Below, in pieces: positions 29,336 through 41,460 of a stretch of 64,000 nt of DNA; the stretch's first letter is position 1; each line of letters starts with the position of its first letter. The notes below the pieces were generated by a model. The model searched no databases, was not told the origin of the DNA, and was given only the letters and a program-made list of their open reading frames with translations. Position numbers and translations under genes: made by a program. This DNA is from Heterodera schachtii. Its lineage: Eukaryota > Nematoda > Chromadorea > Rhabditida > Heteroderidae. The DNA lies in assembly GCA_023374025.1 (NCBI GenBank), contig SIJG01000006.1, positions 457,535-521,534 on the forward strand, read 5' to 3'.

Positions 29336-30380
29336 CAAAATTTGGTCATTTACAGTCAAAGTCTGCTAACAAATATAAAAGAAGACCTAAAAATTTAAAA
29401 AATACTAAAATTATAAAAGAAAAATGAATGTGAAAAACAAACACTGAAAAATTAAATTACTTATTTAATAAAAAGTACTAAGTAACGGCATTTATTTTGT
29501 AAAAATCATCGTTTTGGGATTTTATTCTACATATAATTATTTAATTATGTAATTTAAAATTAAAAAATAATATAAATTAAGTTCAAATAACCTATATATT
29601 TCGAAAATTAGAAAATATGACGGCGAGTTTCAACATATTAAAGATTTTTGAAAATTAAAAAAAAACAAGAAAAAAATTTTGAAGGTATCAAAAAAAATGA
29701 CGATGGCACGCGCTACTGCCCAAGTAAAGCGTGTTAAAATAGTTAATAAAGTGAATATTAAACAAGGAAAACCTTACAATTATAGAAAAATTTATTATTT
29801 AGAATAATTTTTAAAATTAAAAATAAAGGTTTCAAAATAAATAGATAAATAATGAAATTGTTGGCATAGTGTCTCATTGCATACAACCGATAACAATATG
29901 TAGTTGAATGGATAAATATAATATAGAAATATAAAAAATAAACTTAGATAAATACTTAAAAACAAAGTAAAATATGCACAGAAAATTATTGAGTTTTAAA
30001 ATTATTTATTAATAAAGTAATAATGAATGTAATAAATAACTGAATTGAATTTATAAAAATCATGCCAAAAAATTGGAGTTTAATCTATAAAGATTTTATT
30101 ATGTGAATTGAAAGACAAAAATTAATATAAATAAAAATTAAGATAACATTTTTATTTTTTAAAATAGAAAGCCAAAAACATCAAATAAATCTTTTTTTAT
30201 AAATGGCAATTTTCAAAATATTAGACCTTTGAAAATTAATAAAAATTAAAAAATAAAATAATTATGAAGGTGTCAACAAATAATGGTAGCTAGCACTGCA
30301 TCATAATCGCTTAATCCTGCAACCATGGAACGACAGTAAATCAGCGCGTGTTAACGCATTTTATGGTGCGCGCGAATACA

Positions 30381-31310
30381 AACCCAAAAATTAATCCACA
30401 TATAAATTGCATGTATATATTTATTAATAAATGCTCATACATAACATAATTACTCTTCCAAGCTTATAAAATAGTTAATAAAACGAATATTAAACAAGGA
30501 AAAGGCTTACTATTATAGTAAAATTTATTATTATAGAATAATTGTTTAGAATTAATTATTAAATTAAAGACATTATGAATAAAAAAAATACGAATTGGTA
30601 AATTAAATAAATAAAAATGTATCTACTACTGCTACTGTTACGCATGTCTGCTCTCGAACTTGGTTTAAGCTTTAAAATGAATAATAATTTATTCAACAAT
30701 AAAAAAATATTTTTCGAAATAAATCTAAGCAATTGTAAAGTTTAACAAAATTACCAAAACAAAACTTTTTTTTTATATAATGAAGATTGAATAAATATAA
30801 ATAAATAGATCCAAAATCGCAACTTTTTTTTCGAGACGAAAGCATTTTTAAATATGATAAAGAAGAATATACATTATGTGCATTAAAGATGTGATTAAAA
30901 TATTTATTACAGAATAAAAATTAATAATGAAATTTAAAAGAAATATTAGCATTTAAAAATGAGAGAACAAAAAAGAAGAGAACATTTTCAAGCTTCCCCG
31001 AATAGGGCCTATTAATGGTTGGATTTGCTTGGTAATAGTTTTGTAATTTTACTGTTATAAAACAATTTAAAGAAAAAAAATTACAGAAATAATGATTTGA
31101 AAAAAACGAAAATAATGCGTGGAAACCGCGTGTGTCAATAGACGTGCAATCGAAATTGATTTAGTCAAAAAGAAGTGCAATCAGCGAGTACGATAATTGC
31201 AAAATTATTAAAAAAACTAATTTATTAATTATCTTTAAAGACAACAAATTAATTTTTTTTATTTACCATTCATTATTAAATTTAAATATTTACAGAAACT
31301 TTAAGTATAA
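30381..31310 (+). repeat. Direct repeat unit 2a (partner 45,440-46,350)
   Basis: About 0.9 kb matches the partner nearly base for base (CAAACCCAAA.ATTAATCCAC, ATTGCATGTATATATTTATT, GCTCTCGAACTTGGTTTAAG), with small indels. This is much closer than the other repeat pairs in the region, so the duplication or conversion is more recent. Confidence 0.75.
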
Positions 31311-33534
31311 AACTTATATTATCGTGAACATTAAAAAAAAATTTAATACAATTGTCTAATAATATATGCCGTCGAAAATTTTGTTTTTCATTTTTGTGAT
31401 AATTTATAAAATAATATATTAAAAATTCAAATATTATTTTTTGAAGAATAGATGTAAATGGATTACCCGCGCAAAAAGACATGAATGTAAAAAGAATAAT
31501 TATTTTGATAAGAATAATATATTTTTACACATAAAACTAATTTAAAAATTAAGGTAATGCATAAAATAATAAAACATCTTTTTAAATATAATCATTTAAT
31601 ATAAAAAATATTTCTTATTAGATTATTTATATTTTGCTATATGATGATTTTGAACATATAACTTATACAACGAAGTATATCAAAAAATACAATATTCAAT
31701 AAGAATTAAATATCAAATCCTGGAATTATAAATTCGCCATCTATTAGGAAACAGGATAATTAAATTTCAAATAAATGAATGACCTATTAAAATTAATTAT
31801 AATGTTAAAAGAATGTTTTAAATAAATTCAATCGAAAATTATAATTAAAATTAATAGACGGTCAAATTGAAATTTATTCAAATGATTATCAGCACATTTT
31901 TTTGTTTATGTATATTGACATGTACCCTAAAAATTTCAATAAACAAGCTATATAATAGAAATAATTTGTAATAACTTGCATTAAGAAAGTAATTTTGATT
32001 TTATGTTAAATAATTTGATTTTAAATTTTGGATTTTTTGCAAGCATAAAAATAAAGTGTCAGATTTTGCAACAAAAAAAAACTGCAAAGTTTAGGTGCCA
32101 TTGAGCATAAACTAATAATAGACTATATATATGAAATAAATAATTTTACGAGTTCAGCCAGGATTAATTGATTATGAAAAATCATCTAATATTATATATA
32201 AATCAATGAAAATTAACACAATATATTTGCAATAAAATGCGAAGATTCCACTTTTTGTGAGGATTCCGCATCGTCACGTGAATTTAATTGTTTAAATTAA
32301 TAATATTATTTTTAGACAATGATAAAATTTTTCATTTATTTTCAGTTAACTATTTCAAAATGTTTAAATCTAAACTTTATATCTATCTTATTTAACATTT
32401 GATGATGCTATGGTTTAAACATAACATTATATTACAAATATTCAACATAAAAATTATTAAAAAAACGAAAAAAACAAAAAAATTATTGAAATAATAAAAA
32501 TGGTAAAAAAAAGTTAGAGTTCGTGATATGAATTTTGTAAAATATTTTTTAAATTACAAAAAACACAAATAAAAAAATAGAATAAAAAAATGAAAAATTT
32601 TTTATATTGAAAAATTAAAATTTTTTTACAAAACGACCCTTAAACAAAATTTAAAAAAAAATGAAAAAGGAATTGCTAAGTAAATTTGTTTCTATAATAA
32701 TATAAGAATGTTCATTCATGCGAAACGAATAACCAGAAAGTGGCGGAAGAGCAGCCAGCATACAACACATGAAAAACACACAAAAAATAATTTACACTAA
32801 AAATATAATATTATTAAAAAGGAAAATTTTTAAATTACACATTTATATATGTATGCCCAGGTTTCAGAAATAAAACAAAATTTCAAAAGATTAAATCTAA
32901 ATAAAAAAAATTTAATTTAAAGCTTGATTTATAATTGAGTTAAGAATTAAATGATCAAGTTTATGCATACTGAAACGACATATGAGAAATTGTAAAATTA
33001 TTGAAAGTTAAAAAAGTCATTTAATTTAATAAATGAATATTTAAAAACTAATAAAATATTTGTAATGATGAATTTGAGAGCGGCTTTGGACCAGTACAAA
33101 ACCTAATCAAAAAATTCTGCTTAAATATAATTAAAAAAAAGAAACTATTAATAATTAAATGGCAATGTAAAAACTATTGTTTTTTTTTGATTAAAATTTT
33201 ATGATAGCATTTATTTTATAATATACAAAAAATAATCACAATCAATTCTAAATAATTAATTATATATGTAAATAAAATATTAAAAGTTTTCCAAAAAATA
33301 AAAGGTATTATTATAGAAAATAAATTAGTTGAAATATACTTTCATACATAAATATTAATAATAAACGGATAAATTTTTAATAAAAATAAATTAATTTTAA
33401 AAAATAACAAAATTGTAAAACTATACGGTTAAATATTTAAAAAAAAGAATAAATGGGAAGCATTTGCTGATAAGTATATCGAAAAATTTTGTTTTTAATT
33501 TATTTATATTCAAAAGACAAAGTTAAGATAGTTG

Positions 33535-33714
33535 ATATCAATATATTTAACACTTAAGCGTCACAAATCAGTCAAGTCCGTTGGTAATAAAGATGAGGTG
33601 GCAAGAGATACAATTACTAAATCTTTGAATAATAAAAAGAAGCAATTAGAACAAAGCAATAAATTATTTACCTTAATTGCAGTTCATACAATAAAAATAA
33701 AGAATATAAATTAA
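33535..33714 (+). CDS. Coding-like open frame, about 59 codons without ATG
   Basis: The frame reads RHKSVKSVGNKDEVARDTIT, then Lys/Asn/Gln-rich sequence, and ends IKNIN. No in-frame ATG exists at the 5' end, so it would need an upstream exon. The inverted counterpart near 52,210-52,290 shows matching flanks but no matching frame. Low confidence. Confidence 0.22.
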   Translation: MSIYLTLKRHKSVKSVGNKDEVARDTITKSLNNKKKQLEQSNKLFTLIAVHTIKIKNIN

Positions 33715-34169
33715 AAATTTTGACTTTCTGAATTAATTACCCACACTTGATATGAAGAGAGCAAGATAAAAAAAGAAATGTTAAATAGAAATATATTCAA
33801 CAAAATTATCGTGAAAAAAACTAATAAAATAATAATTTGAAAAGTTAAGGGAACAAAGTTTGAATATCATGGCAGCAAATGAAACCATTATTATGTAAAA
33901 ATAAATAAGAAAATAAAAAACAAATACAAATATTTAAAAAAAAGAGAATAAAGGCAATTTTGTATAAAAACTAAAAACAGATCAATATATTTAATCTAAA
34001 AATTAAACTGATAAGATGTGGAGAACGTGGATAACACACAACAGCAAACAAGGGATTTACCAACTTAGAGAGCAAGTTTACGTAAAGCAGCTTAAGAAAA
34101 GAAATTATTATACATGCAAGAAACAATCGTAAAAAACATTTAGAAAGTAAAATGAATAATACTTAATAA

Positions 34170-34400
34170 ATTAAATTAATTCGGCAGTAAACCTTGACAT
34201 ATTAATAAATAATATACACGAAATTTTTAAAAATAATATTTAAAAGCAAATTTTAAATGTAAATAATAAAAATTTAATATTAGATTAAATGATAAATTAA
34301 TTTTTTTAATGGAAATTAATGCGAAAAGAGAGGTTTTCCCGTAAAAAACACAAAAGCAAAAAATAACTTATTCATATTCTTAACATATAAAAATATATTC
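34170..34400 (+). repeat. Direct repeat unit 1b
   Basis: Diverged copy of 26,520-26,770. The segment just before it (34,015-34,110, ending CAGCTTAAGAAAAG) is absent from the inverted counterpart near 52,000, so it is a left-arm insertion or right-arm deletion. Confidence 0.6.
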
Positions 34401-36179
34401 GTTTTTATTATGCATAATATTTTTACATAAAAAATTCAAGAAAATGAATTCATTAAATTAATGTAATGAGTAAAACAATGGAACCCGATCATTAAAAAAA
34501 CGCAAAAATCATTTAAAATAAAAAGGTTCTCAAAAAATATTTTATTATTAATTATATTTATAAAACAAAAAAATAATTATAAAACTAATTTAAAAATGTT
34601 CTAAAATTTAGATTTGTATATTTAATGATGCCGATCTAAAAGACATTAAATAAACCATTGCATAAAATTTATATTTTGATTAAAAAAAATTACGCTACAT
34701 TAGTATGAAAAGCGAATAATAATTTTCTCAAAATGGTTTTCAACAAAATATAAAACCAATTATGATAAGAAAAATTACAAAATTTTTGTAAGCCAAAACT
34801 TCACACAAATTAAAAAATGATCCATAAATAAAAATCATTAATAATTAAACTTTAAGAAAGAAATTATTGAAACTAAACTAAACTTATATTATTAATAATG
34901 TGTGACAAGTGCATGGAGATATTCGAGTTTGCGAGCCTTCCTGGTTCCTCAAATGATGGAACTAAATCGTTTGGTACCCAATCTTTAAAATAAGAAATGA
35001 ATAAAATTAAAGAAAACTACGATGCAAAATTTGTAAATGGATTAAAAAATTTAAAATCCTTCAAAGTCCAAATAAAAGTCATAAATAAAAAATGACAAAA
35101 TAGTAGATAGCGTGGGAATATTTAGAAAAATTAAAAATTTAAAAAACGAAATGAATATATTTTTATAAATACTAGCATATAAGAAAAAATAATTATTAAA
35201 ATTTAAAGTTTTTCATTGAAAGGAACCTAATTTATCATGAAAGAGCATTGTTGTAGATGTCAAAAATCCGATTAGCCTAGGAGTAAAAGTCTGAAATAAA
35301 TTAAACATAATTTTAATAAAAAATATTTAAATAATAGTTATACTTTTAAATTTATAACTATTAATGCCTGAAATAATTATGAAGATAATGGAAATAATTA
35401 AGTATACTTTAATTATTGATAAATGATCAGTTTATTGCAATACTTAATAGATTCTCAAACTAATATTGCTTTAAAAACGCGTACAGTTGTAATATAAAAT
35501 AAAAAATATTTATTATGATTAAATAAAAATTTATTTTGAAATAAATTTGATTCTTTCTTCATTCTCTTCTCTGTAATGTATTTCAATCAAGTTTCCTATA
35601 TTAATAAAGTAATAATTGGTATTAAATAAAAATTTTCCAAATAATGAATGTTAAAATAATTCGTAACTTAATAATAAAAATCCGATGCGGATAATTAAAC
35701 TTTTCTTTCATAATTCGTTGAAAACTTTTGTAATAAAGATCGAACGGATGGAGAAATAAACAAGAAAAAGATATTAATAAAGTCTTAGCATGGTGCTATC
35801 TTAAAAGATGTATAATAAAAAATTATTTTAATACTTCACCATCCGTCTTATGTCAAAGCAAATTTAATAATATTAAAAAAAATTATATTGGTGGTTAAAA
35901 AACAATATTATGTGTATGTATTGGTTAAAATATTATGTGTATGTATAAGTGCTCCGCTATTATTGAAACAAAGTGGGATTTCTGTGATTCTGCTGAATAG
36001 AAAATAATTAAAATTAAAGTCAAATATTCCACTTAAAGTAGACAATCCGACAGTGAAATAAAATATTTAAATTTTTTTAGCATCATAAAAGGTATATTAT
36101 TGCCTACTGATTAATTAATTGGTTCGCATTATATTAGCGAGTGCATGTAAAATAGTAGCCAAAAAAAGTTGGTTTGGGA

Positions 36180-36640
36180 TACAAGAAAATGGGCGAATTG
36201 CTTAACCCTGATGCACTAATTTTGACAAGCAAGAAATTATTTCCTCGCTTTGGTTTTTAGTTTTCTGGGTCTCCACGTATATTCTTTTGATTTTTTATTT
36301 ACTTTTCATGTACTTTGGACACTAGATTTTTATACTAAAAAACTCTTTTCAAATTTTAGTTCATTTTCGGATTTTCCGGTAGCCCTCTTTAAGCTTGGGC
36401 GACGAACGACAATTGTTAAAATATTGAAAAATTTTCGCAAAAACGAAAATAAATTTATTAAATGTAATTATAAAACGTGGATCTCATTAAATCTCAAAAA
36501 ACAATTAAATAAGTTTAAATTTTAATGAATTTTTATCATCTTTCCGAATAATAAATAGTTTTAAAATGAAATTTAGAAATCGAAAATTTAAAAAAAAAAC
36601 CAAATTTTTACTGCCTCAATCGCCCAGCTTTAATAAATGA
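36180..36640. other. Insert of different composition in left arm
   Basis: T-richer DNA interrupts the A-rich arm. AAGCTTGGGCGA near 36,390 and TCGCCCAGCTTT near 36,620 form a short inverted pair. An open frame at 36,250-36,525 lies in it but has Phe/Leu-rich composition typical of chance frames. No counterpart was seen in the right arm. Confidence 0.3.
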
Positions 36641-37115
36641 TTAAAAACCATGAAATAATGAAAACAATAAATGAAAAATCTTTATTCAAAAAGTATTCTA
36701 TATATTTTTATGTTAAATGAAATAAATAATATAAACAAACTATTATACAATAATATTACGGTATGTCTTCTCATCAAAAAAGGATCGATTCGACCGCGCC
36801 ATGTGTAAAATAGCGACAGATATAAAATCTTATTAACGCAACCAATTTTTAAATTAGGACATTGTAAAGTAAAATATCATTTTTCTTCGAATAAATGCAT
36901 AGAACTGATATTTAACTAATTGAAGAATTATTTTAAAATTATGATAAAAATATTATTAATTAATGCTTATTGGTTTTAGAATCAAACAAAAAATTCATCA
37001 TATACTTCGTTATTTTTCTGCGACATGTCGTTGATTTCAGCTTGTTGCAAGAGTTTGCAGTGGATGCTAAAAATTGAAACAAAATTTTTTAGAAAATTTT
37101 AAAAAATCTATTTAA

Positions 37116-37337
37116 AAAGGAAAGCTTAAAATCCTAAAAAATGTAAAAAATGAAATTACCCGCCTAACTTGTATCATATCAGCTATAAATAAAACAGCCG
37201 ATGCTCTACAAGATAAACTTAATGTCAACAAACAAGATATTAATCTAAAAAAATTAAGAAAACAACTTAAAACTAAAAATCGATTAAAAAAATATAGCTA
37301 CAGTAATTTAAGTAAGACTTTAAATAAAATAGATTAA
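37116..37337 (+). CDS. Coding-like open frame of 73 codons without ATG
   Basis: This is the most protein-like frame in the left arm. It contains EITRLTCIISAINKTADALQ followed by a Lys/Asn-rich stretch with helical character and ends KTLNKID. There is no in-frame ATG, so it would be an internal or terminal exon or a decayed gene. The inverted right-arm copy lacks most of this segment: right-arm sequence near 51,000 passes from the counterpart of 37,325 almost directly to that of 36,960. It is either a left-arm insertion or a right-arm loss. Function unknown. Confidence 0.3.
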   Translation, partial: KGKLKILKNVKNEITRLTCIISAINKTADALQDKLNVNKQDINLKKLRKQLKTKNRLKKYSYSNLSKTLNKID

Positions 37338-37567
37338 ATGTTTATCTTGATTATCAATTGAATTAAGAATTTAAATCATCGAGTTTATCAAGGAATTATA
37401 AAATCATGGTACAACGATCCAGGAAGCACAAAATAATGTCTAATAATATAACTCAATAAAAAATTCAATATTTAATAGAATTTGAGATAAAGAACGGGAT
37501 AAAAACAACAAACATTTTAAATAAAATAATAAATAAAATATACTTATTAATTTTCATATATTTCAAC

Positions 37568-38482
37568 TAGAGCTGAGCGGGACCGGGACCGGGACCGGGG
37601 CGGGAAATCCCGGTTTTTTCAGGTCCCGGTCCCGGTCCCGGTTTTTGAAAAAAAAGAAATTCCGGTCCCGATTTTGCCAGTCCCGGTCCCGGCGGGACTA
37701 AATAAGCACTGGTAAGAATGGGGTCTGGGTGAGAAAAGAGAAGAAAATTGGTAGAGAAGAAAAAATTTTTGAGAAAAAAAATAAATTATTTATTCATATG
37801 CATAAGTGGATAAGTGGCTAAACCTTTTGACTTTCATTATTTGTCCCTTGGGTTCAATTCCCCGATGTAAATATAATTTTTTCTTTTTTCTTTACCAATA
37901 TCAATTGAAATTTAATTAATAAAAAATATTTCTACATAAAAATTATATTTTTACCTTTTTTAAACAGCCTAAAACCACAAATTAACCTAATATTTGGTCA
38001 TTTTTTGGCAAATTCTGTTATAAAATCTCACTCAAAATTTTTCCGGCGGCGCCTATCGGCACCGACGGACCCCGCCCCCTCCCAATGTTCCAAAAGTTTT
38101 TTGAAAAAACATTGCCACAAAAACAGCGACTTAAAAATTTTAAGAGATTGTTAATTTGTTAGAAAAATCCAGAATTTTGGGACTCAGAAAATTCCAAGAA
38201 TTCCCCCCCCTGAAGTGAAAATTTTAAAAATTTTACAATGAATAATGGAAAAATTCTTCGAAATTAAAAAATTTTATGGATACCTTTTTGAATTTAGGAA
38301 ATTTTTGTAACAAAATTCACCAAAAATTTTTAAAATTTTTCAAAAAAATTTTCTCTTGGGAAAAGTCCCGGTTGGTCCCGGTCCCGGGTTTTTTCGCGGT
38401 CCCGGTCCCGGTCCCGACTTTTCTGGTCCCGGTAAATCCCGGTCCCGGTTTTTCTCAAAAATCCCAGTCCCGCTCAGCTCTA
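37568..38482. mobile_element. hAT-like non-autonomous DNA transposon, 915 bp
   Basis: Terminal inverted repeats TAGAGCTGAGCGGGAC and (inverted) GTCCCGCTCAGCTCTA are flanked by a perfect 8-bp duplication ATTTCAAC (37,560-37,567 and 38,483-38,490). Both features are typical of hAT elements. Inside each end are arrays of CCGGGA / TCCCGG hexamers. The interior has a GC-rich module shared with 5925-5995 and a tRNA-like stretch (GTGGCTAAAC ... GGGTTCAATTCCCC, 37,810-37,865). There is no transposase. The right-arm counterpart near 50,740-50,760 has an unoccupied site (ATTTTAAAC), so it inserted after the arms separated. Confidence 0.85.
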
Positions 38483-39359
38483 ATTTCAACACAAGAAATA
38501 ATTACGGAATATGGACATAGACAGTAATTTATTGTTAAAACAAAAGAACATATAATGGGGCGACTACGAATTTCATATATTATTCAAAAACATAACAAAT
38601 AATTACTACAATATTTTATACATCCATTTCGCTAAAATCTTTAATTCAAATATTCAAAGAAAATTTGAAACAAACAAAGGATAAAAAAAACAAAAATTAT
38701 ATTTAAATAATATAAAATGAAAATTCAAAAAAATGCAAAATGAATTAAATGAAGAAAAACATGCAATCAAAAGAATAAATCTTGTCGCAAAATAAGGTAA
38801 ATGGAGGAGCAACCTCTAAATGCTTCCCAGTTGAATACAATTTTAAAACAAATAAATTTTCATTTTTAATATTGTTGGTATCAATAAAAAATAATTAAAT
38901 TAAAGAAAAAAGAGATACCGCTACATAAACAAATAAATCTCAAAAACAGTTTTTAATATAGAGGAATAATTATTTTGTGTTAATTTATTTAAAATTGAAT
39001 TTAACTTTAAAGAACAATTTAAAAGAAATAATTTCGATGCTTTATAATACTATAGAAAAATTGTATTTTGATTATTGTGAAAAATTTATTATTATTGAAT
39101 CTATATGCACAAACCAATCAACAAAAATAATATAAAAAATTGAAAACTTTTAATTTATATAAATATGATAAAATTAAATGATTATTTAATCAAGAAAAAA
39201 GAGCGAGATAATAAAAAAGATGTTTTATTTATGTTGAATAATTTTAAATTCATTTAATTACTATAATGCATAAAACAATGGAAACTGTCTTTAAATATTC
39301 CAAAAAATCATTCAAATTAAAAAATATGTTCTTATAAAATTATTTAATATTTTCGTATT

Positions 39360-39575
39360 TTAGAAAAAAAAAATTTTAGCCCGATTCTTAGGCGAGTGCA
39401 TTTTTGAAAAAAATTTTAGTTCGGTTCAAAGGGGTGTTTTATTGCATTTTTAATAAGGAATTTCCAAAAGAATGTCGAAATAGTGAAAAATTACTGACAG
39501 ACCGCCAAAAGAGTGAATTTTCACTATTTTAATTACGAAGCACCAAAATAGTGATTTCTTCGGGATATTTTTGGA
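39360..39575. other. Left-arm insert with AATAGTGA motifs
   Basis: The block from about 39,360 to 39,575 (CGAAATAGTGAAAAATTACT, CCAAAATAGTGATTTC) is absent from the inverted copy near 48,880. A related block with GTGAAATAGTGACGAATAGT lies at 51,400-51,660. It is probably a dispersed element. Confidence 0.35.
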
Positions 39576-41401
39576 ATTGTTTTAATATGAAAAGACCCAA
39601 AATTTAAAACATAAAATAAAAAATCAAATAACACATTAAAAGAACCTAATAAAAATATAATAATGTAATTACTTAATGAAATTTTTTCAAATGAACGGGA
39701 TATAACTTATGATCAAAACGCAATTTTTTTTGATCTACAAAATCAAATTATCCTACGAGTTTAAGTTATTTTGGAATAAAAATATTTGAATAAATAAAAT
39801 TTAAATATCCCTAGGTTAAAGTTATTAAGATAAAAAAATAAATTCACAACACTTTAATTTATGATAATGACCATTGTAGTATAATAATTTCCAGATTCTC
39901 AAACAAATATTGCTTTTACAGAAAAATCGTACAGTTATAGTGTTATAAAAAAATATTGTATGAATTAAAAATTCATTTGAGAAATTTTATACTTTCTATG
40001 TTTTCTTCTCTACAAATGGATTGCATTCAAATTTCCTATATTAATAATAATAATTGGTATAAATAAAATATTTTTCATCTAATAAATGGTAGAATAATTC
40101 GTAATTAGTAATAAAAATCCAATGCGAATAATTAAAACCTCTTTAATTAATTCATTAAAAATTTTTGTAAAAGGGTCTGAATGTATGGAGGAGATAAACA
40201 AACAATTTCCAATAATAAAAACATGCTGATAAACACTAAAATCATCCCGAATGACAATTCTTTTCAAAGCGGGTAAAGAGCAATGAGGAATTTTTGATTA
40301 AAAATATTTAAAAAATTATATAAAATAAAATTGGGTAAAAATAAAAATTACAAATACAAAAAATAAATTAAGATAAATGCTTCATTAAATTTTTTAAAAA
40401 GATATAATTAAAAAATTATTAAAAATTTTTCTTTTAAAGATTATGTCAAAACTGAGTAATCAAACGAGGATAAAACCTTAGTATTGTAATTGTCTGAAAT
40501 TATATTTATTTAAAGATAAAATTTCAATTTCCAATATTTTTTGAATAACCATTATTCAAGTTGATAAATAGTATTCGATTCCTCGTAAAATTCATATCAA
40601 TAGAATTGATGGGGTTTATGATTCATGAGTTGGAATAACTATTAATAAAAAAATAGCATTGTTATATCTGAAAAAGACAAAAAATAGAGGATAAATACAA
40701 TTTGAACGAATCTATTAAAAATAGCTAATTAGGTTAAAAATTAAATACCTAATGAAGTTTCTGTTTATGTAAATATATTGGACGACGTTCAACAACTTGA
40801 ACCAGAACCAACTTAGCAGGAGAATGGCCTAATAAAATTATTTTTTAAATTTTTATTTCTTAATTAAAAGAATACTATTGTTTTCTCAAATATATTTATT
40901 TAATCAATTATTAATTTTAATAAATAATAATTAAAATATCAAATTCATATAATACTAATTTTAAAAATGTTTAATTTTATAAGAAATTCAGTGCAATTAA
41001 ATCGAATTTATAACAAGAACTATTTAAGAAAAAAAAATTGTAAAAAAGATTGAATGAAAGACCATCATCACAAATAATGAAAAACAGTTAATAGAAAAAA
41101 ATAAAATCTATAAGCTCAAAAGTTTAACAAATTAAAAATAAGAAAATATTTAATAATCTTATACAATTGTAGAAAATTTTCTGTTATAATGAAAAAACGA
41201 GTTTAAGATTATATTCAATAAATTTATAAAATTGGTCAATTCAATTAAAAAAATAATATTGTTTATTCGTTTATTCTGCAATAAAACTGAAATAATCCAA
41301 AGCCAAAAATAATATTTATTTAATTAACTTAATACAAAAAAATTTTAATCTTCATCACGAGAAAATTACAAAAATTCTTAAATCGAAGTTAAAAATTATT
41401 A

Positions 41402-41460
41402 CTAGTACTTCATATCTTTGTTGAAGGTGATTTCCGACGGCATGCCTATTCTTAAATCTC
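41402..41460 (-). other. Conserved peptide island IGMP...NKDMKY, left copy
   Basis: The minus strand reads LSRDLRIGMPSEITFNKDMK then Y and stop. The right-arm copy at 49,607-49,726 reads LTIGLGIGMPFAIPINKDMK then YSKL. The frame, the IGMP and NKDMKY motifs and about 35 of 50 bases are kept. The open frame extends upstream to 41,605, but that part is Phe/Ile/Tyr-rich and doubtful. Confidence 0.3.

Noticed and set aside
36250..36525. 91-codon open frame in the left arm
   Set aside because: Composition follows a T-rich insert, no copy elsewhere, no splice context.
37810..37865. tRNA gene inside the hAT-like element
   Set aside because: A and B box wording is present, but acceptor and anticodon arms do not form; at most a tRNA-derived fragment.
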